A stretch of DNA of 64,000 bases. Origin: Ruminococcus sp. OA3 (lineage in GTDB: Bacteria > Bacillota > Clostridia > Lachnospirales > Lachnospiraceae). Positions within the stretch are counted from its first letter, which is position 1. Every line of letters begins with the position of its first letter. Below, piece after piece: positions 1-7,304 of the stretch. The stretch lies in NCBI RefSeq assembly GCF_022440845.1, contig NZ_JAKNTO010000001.1:3286001-3350000 (forward strand). Direction: 5' to 3'. The notes below the pieces were generated by a model. That model did not search any database and was not told the DNA's origin. It worked only from the letters and a program-made list of their open reading frames with translations. A program made the position numbers and the translations under genes.

Positions 1-453
1 TTCCGGGTATTCTACTGTAATGGATCCATCATTCAAACCTTCTTCGAAAAAGCAGTTCAGTTTTGGTGCCACAGAATGAATACAGTCCCGCAGCTGCTTA
101 CTGACGAATATGTGGCTGCTGAAAACCGAGGGGAGTGATTTTGCAAATTCAAGTTGTTCTTCATTTATCACAGATAACTGCAAAATCTTTTTCAATTTTT
201 CGAACCCATTTAAACCTTTTTCTTTTTTCACCGTATCAAACATGTCATCTTTGTTAAACATACGGGTGGTAACTGCATCAATTATCTCATCTTTTGATTT
301 ATAATGATGATAAAAAGCTCCTCTGGTTAAATCCCCGAGCTCATCTATAATATCCTGAATCGTCGTTTCTTCCCATCCTTTTTCAAGAAACAGCCTGGTT
401 GCCGTATCTAATATACGCTGCTCCGTGATTTCGGGATATTTGTTTCTAGCCAA
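1..453 (-). CDS. TetR/AcrR family transcriptional regulator, 3' end beyond window
   Basis: Reading the minus strand from a TTG at 451-453 gives 151 codons without a stop, running off the left edge, so only the C-terminus is missing. The N-terminal half is a TetR helix-turn-helix: residues about 8-50 hold a leader helix (QRILDTATRLF), the turn region (TTIQDIIDELG) and the hallmark GAFYHHYKSKDEI. The TTG start is chosen because an AAGGAGG lies seven bases upstream (461-467) and no in-frame ATG fits. The ribosome site abuts a perfect long palindrome at 465-494, so the protein probably represses its own gene. Its target genes are not in view; they may lie to the left. Family assignment is firm; ligand and regulon are unknown. 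Confidence 0.88.
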   Translation of the reverse strand, partial: MARNKYPEITEQRILDTATRLFLEKGWEETTIQDIIDELGDLTRGAFYHHYKSKDEIIDAVTTRMFNKDDMFDTVKKEKGLNGFEKLKKILQLSVINEEQLEFAKSLPSVFSSHIFVSKQLRDCIHSVAPKLNCFFEEGLNDGSITVEYPE

Positions 454-464
454 CAAAAGACCTC

Positions 465-494
465 CTTATATACATACATTTGTATGTATATAAG
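465..494. promoter_or_regulatory. 30-bp palindromic operator upstream of the TetR gene
   Basis: Two perfect 14-bp arms (CTTATATACATACA and its complement) flank a TT centre. One edge overlaps the ribosome site of the TetR gene at 453. TetR dimers bind palindromes of this kind, so autoregulation is the natural reading. The symmetry is seen directly; the binding is inferred. Confidence 0.75.
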
Positions 495-532
495 AATATC
501 ATAAAATCATCCTCTGGTCAACATTTGAATCT

Positions 533-598
533 TCATCCGTTCTGCGTACAGTTAGCCGCATCAATGGCAATCACCAGAAGCAAAAACTCATCCCAGCA
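533..598 (-). pseudogene. 3'-end fragment of a LURP-one/YxjI-type gene
   Basis: The minus strand encodes DEFLLLVIAIDAANCTQNG and a stop codon at 533-535. This matches the C-terminus of the intact gene at 4138-4611, which ends LLVIAIDAANCTRND. Bases 545-582 are identical to 4150-4187 over 38 nt. Upstream of the matching part the reading frame soon hits a stop and the similarity ends. It is either the stub of a lost paralogue or a recombination scar bracketing the AT-rich segment to its right. The identity is directly visible; the cause is open. Confidence 0.8.
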
Positions 599-657
599 CT
601 ACTATCAAAAACATTCCATATCTTGGCATTGAATTTATTTTTTTAGATGTACAGGTT

Positions 658-2961
658 TTACTTTACGCTTACCATAACTGAATTAGCCAAATAACTGCCT
701 TCTGTATTGTACACATATATTAATATTGTATATTGATATTCATTTGAAGTTTTTAATTGATATTTACTTTTTGAAAATAAGTATGTATTAATATTATTAT
801 TGAGTGTAATATCATCTAAAAACTTGTAATTAAAACCATCATCTATGGATGAGTTTTTTTTGCATTCATAGATAACAAGTTTTTGAGTACTAGTATTATC
901 CAGTTTATTCCATGTAACATTTACACCATCTGTTTTATTTGTATAATTCAAATTAATCTTACTAGAATAATCTGGATTATTCGGTAAATATGTTTTACTG
1001 TCACGCCTAGAAGCATAATTGTCATTACTATATTCCAATATAGTAATAATATATACTGTATCAGGCTTTAGATTATATTTTGTTGAAGATAAAAAATATG
1101 TACTTGTAGTTTTATCGAGTTCAGTTCTTGCTATCTCTGTATAACCGGTTCCATCACTATTTTTTTCACTAACACTCAGCACCTGCCTGTTAGTTTCCTC
1201 TAATATATTCCAAAATATTCTTATGCCCTTTTTATCTCCTCGTGTCACTATACTTATATTACCTAGCTCAGTTTTTGCTGAAGCAGAATTACTAAAGGCA
1301 CTTTCATCATACTCATTAAATCCCTGCACTTTGTAAAAATATTCATGATTATATTCAAGATTATCGTTATCCATATACCATGCAAGGTTATTTTCGCATG
1401 GTATGGTTGCAATTTTTTCATAGTTACCATCAACACTGTCTGCCCGATAAATATCAAAAGAGGTAGCTCCATTTAAAAAAGGATCAAGTCTCATTCCTTC
1501 TTTATTATATTTACTAACATGTAATATGGGCGTCGTCAGCTTTGCTTTTGTATTTTTTATATTACTGAAATTAGTGGTCCCCAATCCAGAATACACTGCA
1601 CTTATTTTATAATAATATGTATTCCCACTCCGCAGACCGGTATCGGTATAATACTTTTCTTCTGCCTCCACAGTTGCTATTTTTTTGAAATTATCTGAAT
1701 TAAACATGGATCGATAAATATTAAAATATGTAACTCCTTGTTCAGCATAAAAAGAAAGTGTTATTGCTGTCTCTTCCCTATTTTCTATCCGAAGTGTGGG
1801 CACCGGTATGGTATCACATCTAATAATCACATTTTCAATATTGCTAGGATTGGAAGGTGTTTCTTCATAATTGTAGCCAACTACTCTGTAAAAATACTCT
1901 TTATTAATTTGAACATCATAATCGCTATAATATCCATCATTTGTTTCTGCAATTTCATTCCAGTGAACTCGATCCTCAGAGCGGTATATTTTATAACTTT
2001 TCATGTCATAAATCGTAAATTCATAACTATAGTACACCTCAATATGATCATTGTAAGGCACAAGTTCATCGATAGTTATATTAACGGCCTCACTATCATG
2101 TATTTGCTCAACCCGTCCGTCAAAGATGCCGGATAAGATGTCTCTAGGGGTAATTCCAGGTTCAGACAAAGATGACCAGTTTTCTAAATCTATTCCATTC
2201 CGAAAATAAGCTGCCCAAACGAGTTCAGAGCAATACCAATCAGGTTGGTTTTCCTCTAAGTCTAACATAAAATCTAAATAGTATGGTTTGCCTAATTGGC
2301 TAATGCAAAAATCCACTGCACTATCAATAATGTTAGCTGTAGCATTAGGTGCTCTTAGAAAGACACCAAGTCGGCTATCATATCTATCATCATCCACTAC
2401 ACTTCGAATAACTCCATAAGAAGTAGCTTCAATAACGCGGATATACTCCTGGTCCTGCTGCTCGCTGTAAAAGATACCTTCTACAATTGCGATATGCCCT
2501 GTTATATAAAAGCCACCTCTGGCTTCAAAAAGGATATCCCCCTTTTTTACTGTGCTTAAAAGATTATAGTTTGAATAATTCGCCTTTATAGGTAATTCTT
2601 CCTTCGTGTCATAAAACCAAGGCTTATTATTTCTTAATTTAGGATTCTCTTCTTGTTGTATGGAAAAAAGGTCAATGTATTTATTTTTATACTGCTGGAC
2701 ATCGCTATTTCCTATTAATTCAAATTCTTGCAGAAATTGTTCCCATGTGATTTCTGCAGGTAAATTGTTTTGAATAATATAATTGTTAATTTCCTGATAT
2801 GCTTTTTCCAACTCCGACATTTCGTTTGTCTCACTGATATCTTCAATGTCCAAGATGACCTCAGCAGAATCGTTTACAGCGGCATACGTATAGTTATCAA
2901 ATTCTAAACTTAATAATACAACTAAAATTGCAATTAATAATATACAGACCTTCTTTTTCAT
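658..2961 (-). CDS. secreted papain-like (NlpC/P60, YiiX/C92-type) amidase with fibronectin type III repeats
   Basis: The 767-residue product starts with a signal peptide (MKKK, then a hydrophobic stretch to about residue 28). Residues about 135-260 look like the permuted papain fold of the YiiX/YaeF group: GHIAIVEG supplies His156, VIEAT Glu178 and WYCSELVW Cys244, in the permuted order His-Glu-Cys. From about residue 300 to the end there are several fibronectin type III-like repeats, seen as recurring EYFYRVVGYN / NTYYYKISA / HEYFYKVQGFN strands with FDIYR/FNIYR motifs. Such enzymes act outside the cell on peptidoglycan or acyl/amide bonds; the substrate is not predictable. The ATG at 2961 is preferred to the GTG at 2967 because the GGGGGG ribosome site (2971-2976) then has a 9-base spacing. 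It lies just downstream of the small membrane gene at 2979 and is much more AT-rich than its surroundings. Confidence 0.75.
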   Translation of the reverse strand: MKKKVCILLIAILVVLLSLEFDNYTYAAVNDSAEVILDIEDISETNEMSELEKAYQEINNYIIQNNLPAEITWEQFLQEFELIGNSDVQQYKNKYIDLFSIQQEENPKLRNNKPWFYDTKEELPIKANYSNYNLLSTVKKGDILFEARGGFYITGHIAIVEGIFYSEQQDQEYIRVIEATSYGVIRSVVDDDRYDSRLGVFLRAPNATANIIDSAVDFCISQLGKPYYLDFMLDLEENQPDWYCSELVWAAYFRNGIDLENWSSLSEPGITPRDILSGIFDGRVEQIHDSEAVNITIDELVPYNDHIEVYYSYEFTIYDMKSYKIYRSEDRVHWNEIAETNDGYYSDYDVQINKEYFYRVVGYNYEETPSNPSNIENVIIRCDTIPVPTLRIENREETAITLSFYAEQGVTYFNIYRSMFNSDNFKKIATVEAEEKYYTDTGLRSGNTYYYKISAVYSGLGTTNFSNIKNTKAKLTTPILHVSKYNKEGMRLDPFLNGATSFDIYRADSVDGNYEKIATIPCENNLAWYMDNDNLEYNHEYFYKVQGFNEYDESAFSNSASAKTELGNISIVTRGDKKGIRIFWNILEETNRQVLSVSEKNSDGTGYTEIARTELDKTTSTYFLSSTKYNLKPDTVYIITILEYSNDNYASRRDSKTYLPNNPDYSSKINLNYTNKTDGVNVTWNKLDNTSTQKLVIYECKKNSSIDDGFNYKFLDDITLNNNINTYLFSKSKYQLKTSNEYQYTILIYVYNTEGSYLANSVMVSVK

Positions 2962-2978
2962 ACGCACCGTCCCCCCTG

Positions 2979-3179
2979 TTATTTCTTTTCTTTATATTTT
3001 GCGGCTAAACGAAACACTTTTATTATACATGCGATGTAAACGATACAAATAGCATAAAATATGATGTCAGGTAACAAACTCTCGGAGTAAGTCCATGGCT
3101 GTTGTACTGCCACCCAAACAAAAAAAACAAACACAATAATCATAACCCATCCTAATATCAATAATAATATCCGTATCAT
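2979..3179 (-). CDS. small two-helix membrane protein
   Basis: This gene encodes 66 residues: a first hydrophobic helix at about 3-25, a polar loop (QQPWTYSESLLPD), a second helix at about 37-56 and a basic tail (RLAAKYKEKK). A purine-rich GGGGGGAG site precedes the ATG. It ends 17 bases before the ATG of the secreted amidase, so the two are probably cotranscribed. I do not recognise a family. Possible roles are a membrane partner or immunity-like protein for the exported enzyme, but only the context suggests this. Confidence 0.55.
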   Translation of the reverse strand: MIRILLLILGWVMIIVFVFFVWVAVQQPWTYSESLLPDIIFYAICIVYIACIIKVFRLAAKYKEKK

Positions 3180-4080
3180 ACTCTCCCCCCATAACTTTGT
3201 GATAGTTTCAACTTTATTACCTTGTTTTATAGTTAAACCATAAGTTAATGATATTGTAAATTTACTACATTTGTTCCTGATATGATAGCTTCACAGGACT
3301 GGATTGTTTATTAAAGCTATCATTATGTTCTTATGGTAAGAACGGGTATTTATTAAAAGCCAATTCATAAAATATTTCTGGCAAAAAACAGGTATGCAGG
3401 ATTCTAAACGGATTTCTACTTTGTTTTGTATATCATTATTTTCAAAAAATTCGCCTTTCTTAAATATTTTACTTTTTATTATCAATACTAAGATATTTAT
3501 TCTTATTATTTATAATTGTATAGTATTTTATTTTATAAATATATAATTTTCTTTATCATCATCAAGTATTATTTATAAATATACTTATATTAATATCTCC
3601 AACAGGTAGGATGAGGTAGCCGACTACCGTCTTCTCACAGCATTTATCCTGACTTTACAGTTATCCCGAATCTGTTCACAAACCACCCCGGCAATCTCTA
3701 ATTAACATAAAGGAAGGAGTAATCGTTTATTTTAATCCATACATAGCCTTTTAAGCAATTCCTCATCATCTTTTCAATTAATGAGTTCTTCCAACTCCTC
3801 ATAATGTAAAGCCAGTGACTCAATTTTCTCTTTTCCCCAGAAGGGCTAATGTAACGATGCAACAGGATTCACTTATTGCTATGTATTATTAGCTTGCATC
3901 TATTTAACATAGGCATACATCGCTTCAGTTCAATTGGTCATCCAAGAGCACTGGATACTTACTACGAAGCTCACGGGTGCTTAATGCGCCCAGGCTTTTG
4001 CCGGCAAGCTATAGCCAGCTTGCAGAACACACATTTTGCACTGATTAGAAACGTGTGGCGCCGAGCACAAAAGCAAAACA
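3180..4080. other. 900-bp stretch with no convincing gene, AT-rich, possible gene remains
   Basis: Bases 3480-3600 are extremely AT-rich and low in complexity. Around 3610-3632 a short hairpin (GGTAG-CCGA-CTACC) is visible. Between about 3640 and 3850 the minus strand shows protein-like phrases broken by stops (for example SLALHYEELEELIN, then KDDEELLKRLCMD), which look like a decayed gene that I cannot identify. A hairpin with 7-bp arms sits at 4004-4023. A 77-codon plus-strand frame at 3876-4109 has no ribosome site and no protein-like character. Confidence 0.4.
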
Positions 4081-4114
4081 GCATGTCAGAAAAAGCTAAA
4101 ATTTTCTGACATGC
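4081..4114 (-). terminator. intrinsic terminator of the YxjI-type gene
   Basis: A perfect 13-bp stem (GCATGTCAGAAAA and its complement) with an 8-base loop lies 23 bases after the stop codon at 4138. On the minus strand it is followed by TGTTTTGCTTTT, a moderate T tract. Confidence 0.7.
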
Positions 4115-4137
4115 CTGCTTATAAAGATAATAGTTAC

Positions 4138-4611
4138 TTAGTCATTCCGCGTACAGTTAGCCGCATCAATGGCAATCACCAGAAGCATCCCCATCAGTTC
4201 ATCTGCCGGATCAGCGAAATCAAGCACATAGGTGTCGCCCCACTGAAACAATTCCTTTGAAATATGTATCACCGGACTGCATTCTGAATAAACATCGTAT
4301 TCCCAGCCCATGAAATCCCCCTCCACGTGCCAGCCGTTGCAATCTATCTCATACTTCGGACTGAACAAAGTAAACTTCTTTTCGATTCTTCCGCAGGCAT
4401 TCCCATCGATTTCAATCTCGAAGGCCGGCATCAATGTCATCAGCTTCTCTTTGACCATACCGATCTCATTCTGATCACGATCATATACATGCAGCTGATG
4501 CCCCAGTGCAAAAAACTCCGCTTTTACAAAATATTTCACATCCCCGTCTTCATCGTACACATCATAGGAATCCGTCCAGGAGAAAACTCTTTGTTTTATC
4601 AGTAATTTCAT
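4138..4611 (-). CDS. LURP-one-related (YxjI-type, Tubby C-terminal-like fold) protein
   Basis: The 157-residue product begins MKLLIKQRVFSWTDSYDVYDEDG and follows the pattern of the bacterial YxjI/LURP-one family: alternating short beta strands (KYFVKAEFF, HQLHVYDRDQNEIGMVKEK, FEIEIDG, GRIEKKFTLFSPKYEI, GWHVEGDFMGWEYDVY) and a hydrophobic C-terminal helix (LLVIAIDAANC), as in Tubby-like barrels closed by a central helix. The start at 4611 is set by AAGGAG with good spacing; the longer upstream frame runs into tRNA-flanking DNA. These proteins are small and cytosolic, and their role in bacteria is not established (scramblase-like or membrane-binding roles have been proposed for the fold). A 3'-end copy of this gene lies at 533-598. 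Confidence 0.8.
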   Translation of the reverse strand: MKLLIKQRVFSWTDSYDVYDEDGDVKYFVKAEFFALGHQLHVYDRDQNEIGMVKEKLMTLMPAFEIEIDGNACGRIEKKFTLFSPKYEIDCNGWHVEGDFMGWEYDVYSECSPVIHISKELFQWGDTYVLDFADPADELMGMLLVIAIDAANCTRND

Positions 4612-4705
4612 AATTCGCTGCTCCTTTGTGCTCTTATCTGAATACAGAAAAAAATCCACATACAAGCGTCCCTGTCGGTGCGCTGTACATGGATTCAAGT
4701 GATAA

Positions 4706-4777
4706 CAGTCTGTAGGGGAATCGAACCCCTGTTTCCGCCGTGAGAGGGCGGCGTCTTAACCGCTTGACCAACAGACC
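4706..4777 (-). tRNA. tRNA-Glu (anticodon CTC)
   Basis: The minus strand folds as a 72-nt cloverleaf: acceptor GGTCTGT pairs with ACAGACT (a G-T pair at the end), D arm with GGTCAAGCGGTTAAG, anticodon stem CCGCC/GGCGG with loop CTCTCAC giving anticodon CTC (4742-4744), and a T arm CAGGGGTTCGATTCCCCT. No CCA is encoded. It reads GAG codons. The gene lies alone between the HAD gene and the YxjI-type gene. Confidence 0.95.
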
Positions 4778-4891
4778 TTACTGCAACGTGCTCAATTATA
4801 ATATCGCACTTTCCGATATTTTGCAAGTACTTTTTTCAATTTTTTTCAATTATTTTTTCCAATTTTTTCAGTCTGCCTTTTTACAGTTGTT

Positions 4892-5485
4892 TCAGAGACA
4901 ATATTTCTTTCTGATACCGTCAAAGTCTCCGTCAAATACGGCACCCCTGATTCCCAGTTTCTGTGCCGCTTCAATATTTTCCGGCAGGTCGTCGATGAAC
5001 AGTGATTCATCCGGGATAAGACCGTAAGTTTCCAGCAGATACCGATAGATCGCCGCATCCGGTTTGACCATATGCAGGTCCGCCGATACAACGACTCCCC
5101 GAAATGATTTCATGTCATAGCACCTCGGGAAATAAAGATAGAATTCATCGCTGGCATTCGACAGGATATAGGTGTGGTATCCCTTCTCCTGTACATGCTT
5201 TACAAATTCCTGTGCACCGGCAACCGGCTCCATGGTCTCGTGCCACCGGCAGACACAGTCCTTCAGCTCCCCGTGCAGCCGTTCCGGTATCCGTGCCTTT
5301 ATCCTCTGATACTTTTCCTCCACCGTAATGTATCCCAGATCACCTTCTATCCACTCCGGTCCCTGAAACAACTCTTTTAAAATGACTGCCCTGTCCGTCT
5401 CTGTCTGCACATACTTTTCAAGCGGAAGTCTGGGATCATAGTTCAGCAGCACATTTCCCATATCAAAGATTATATTTCTGATCAT
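4892..5485 (-). CDS. HAD superfamily phosphatase (YihX-like subfamily IA)
   Basis: The product has 197 residues. Motif I is FDMGNVLLNYD near the N-terminus (nucleophile Asp), motif II is ILSNAS (Ser/Asn), the conserved Lys is in VKPDAAIYRYLL, and motif IV is FIDDLPENIEAA. The FDxGNV form of motif I, with Gly where most HAD phosphatases have the second Asp, is typical of the YihX (alpha-glucose-1-phosphatase) branch. A helical cap lies between motifs I and II. It is a cytosolic sugar or nucleotide phosphatase of unknown substrate. I prefer the second ATG (5485) because the CAGGAG site then has six bases of spacing; the ATG at 5491 directly abuts it. Confidence 0.82.
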   Translation of the reverse strand: MIRNIIFDMGNVLLNYDPRLPLEKYVQTETDRAVILKELFQGPEWIEGDLGYITVEEKYQRIKARIPERLHGELKDCVCRWHETMEPVAGAQEFVKHVQEKGYHTYILSNASDEFYLYFPRCYDMKSFRGVVVSADLHMVKPDAAIYRYLLETYGLIPDESLFIDDLPENIEAAQKLGIRGAVFDGDFDGIRKKYCL

Positions 5486-5552
5486 TCTCATCTCCTGATT
5501 TTACAGATCCGGCGCAGGAGTATCTGCCCGCACCGAATCTGTCAATTCTCTT

Positions 5553-7304
5553 TTATTCTGTCTTCTCTTCCCCCGGCATCTTCCATCCGTGATGATCGGT
5601 ATGTAACAGTTCATGAGCCATATGGGAAAGCGGTTTCTCCAGATACTCCTCATAAATCTGCAGAATTTTCGGATTTTCATGAGAAAACCTCAGATCATTT
5701 GTTCTGTCAAGGAAATACAGGTTCTCCCCTCGAACTTCTGCCAGCTCTTCGCCATCGTGAATCGGCTGTCCGCCGCCGCCCACACAGCCGCCGGGACAGG
5801 CCATTACCTCCACGAAGTCGTACTGTGCTTCTCCGTTTTGAATTGCCTGAATCAGCTTCCTGGCATTTCCAAGCCCACTCACAACCGCCACATGAAGTGT
5901 TATCCCATTGATATCAAAGCAGGCCTCCTTCCAGCCATCCATTCCCCGCACCATGTAGAATGCATCCGGATACGGGTTTTTACCCGTCACCAGATAATAG
6001 CAGCTTCTGAGTGCTGCCTCCATCACACCACCTGTCGCACCGAAAATCACACCAGCACCGCTCCCTGTGCCAAACGGATCGTCAAACTCTTCCTCCTGAA
6101 GATGTTTTACATCCAGATGATCTGCACGGATCATACGGGCGATTTCTCTCGTTGTAAGCACCAGATCTACATCTCTCCCGTGTCCGCTGTCGTTGATATT
6201 CGGGATTGCCGCCTCCTGTTTCTTGGCGATACATGGCATGATCGAAATATTAAATATCTGGTCTGCATCAATTCCAAATTTCTCAGCAATATATGTCTTC
6301 GTCACCGCTCCCTGCATCTGATGCGGGGATTTTGCCGTTGAAAGCTGGTCCGTCATCTCCGGATACTGGGACTTCAGGAATCTGACCCAACCCGGACAGC
6401 AGGAAGTAAACATGGGGAATTTGTAGTCATCTCTGTGATTCAGGCGTTCCAGGAATTCGCTTCCCTCTTCCATGATCGTCAGATCGGCACCAAAATCCGT
6501 ATCAAATACATAGTCAAACCCCAACGCTTTCAATGCCGCTACCAGACGCTTCGGCGTTGCCTCGTCTCGCGTAAGACCGAGTTCTTCTCCCCACGCCGCC
6601 CGCACTGCAGGCGCTACCTGTACGATCGTCACCTTTTCCGGGTCTGCAAATGCGCCCTGGGCACAGAGGAGTTTCAGTGTATCATCCCGCTCCCTCAAAG
6701 CGCCGGTCGGACAATGCGTCAGGCATTGTCCGCAGATCGCACAGTCCGCTTCCGTAATCTGCAAATTGTGGGATACACCTACCGTTGCGCGGGAACCTGT
6801 TTTCGCAATGTCCCAGATGTGCAGGTCCTGCACTTTGTCACAGATCTGCAGACAGCGCATACATTTGATACAGCGGGAAGAATCCCTGATCAGAGGAAAA
6901 CTGACCGGCCAGTGTTTCTTCGGAATTACTTTTGCATACTCCGATGCATAGATGCCAAGATCATTTGCAATCCTCTGCAGTGAACAGTTTCCTCCCCGCA
7001 CACAGCTTGTGCAGGAACTGTTATGCTGTGAGAGGATAAGTTCAACATTCGTTCTCCTCGCCTCGCGTACACGCGGAGAATTCGTTAAAATCTCCATTCC
7101 GTTCTGCACTACATTGTTGCATGCGGTGACCAGTCTGGCCACTCCTTTCACCTCGACTACACAGACCCGGCATGCACCGATCTCATTGATCTCTTTCAGG
7201 TAACAGAGACTCGGAACCGGCATTCCCGCAGCAGCTGCAGCATTTAATATTGTCGTCCCTTCTTCCACCTGTATCTTTTTTCCATTGATCGTAATCGTTA
7301 CCAT
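5553..7304 (-). CDS. [FeFe] hydrogenase catalytic subunit (group A, HndD/HydA type)
   Basis: The 583-residue protein catalyses H2 formation or uptake with electrons from iron-sulfur clusters. In order: an N-terminal 2Fe-2S domain (Cys34, 45, 48, 62), a His-Cys3 4Fe-4S site (His94, Cys98, 101, 107), two 4Fe-4S clusters (Cys145/148/151/155 and Cys188/191/194/198), then the H-cluster domain with L1 TSCCPGW (300-306), L2 MPCIAKKQE (356-364) and L3 MACPGGCVGGGGQP (501-514). All H-cluster cysteines are present. The ATG at 7304 overlaps the stop of the flavoprotein gene (ATGGTAA), so translation is coupled. The longer frame to 7403 is coding sequence of that upstream gene. The H-cluster maturases HydE, HydF and HydG are not in the window. 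Confidence 0.96.
   Translation of the reverse strand: MVTITINGKKIQVEEGTTILNAAAAAGMPVPSLCYLKEINEIGACRVCVVEVKGVARLVTACNNVVQNGMEILTNSPRVREARRTNVELILSQHNSSCTSCVRGGNCSLQRIANDLGIYASEYAKVIPKKHWPVSFPLIRDSSRCIKCMRCLQICDKVQDLHIWDIAKTGSRATVGVSHNLQITEADCAICGQCLTHCPTGALRERDDTLKLLCAQGAFADPEKVTIVQVAPAVRAAWGEELGLTRDEATPKRLVAALKALGFDYVFDTDFGADLTIMEEGSEFLERLNHRDDYKFPMFTSCCPGWVRFLKSQYPEMTDQLSTAKSPHQMQGAVTKTYIAEKFGIDADQIFNISIMPCIAKKQEAAIPNINDSGHGRDVDLVLTTREIARMIRADHLDVKHLQEEEFDDPFGTGSGAGVIFGATGGVMEAALRSCYYLVTGKNPYPDAFYMVRGMDGWKEACFDINGITLHVAVVSGLGNARKLIQAIQNGEAQYDFVEVMACPGGCVGGGGQPIHDGEELAEVRGENLYFLDRTNDLRFSHENPKILQIYEEYLEKPLSHMAHELLHTDHHGWKMPGEEKTE

Noticed and set aside
3876-4109. 77-codon plus-strand frame upstream of the YxjI-type gene
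   Set aside because: No ribosome site, no protein-like character, and its end lies in the terminator of the opposite gene.
4706-4777. tRNA-Glu as an integration site
   Set aside because: I looked for a copy of the tRNA 3' end to the left and saw none; no integrase is present.
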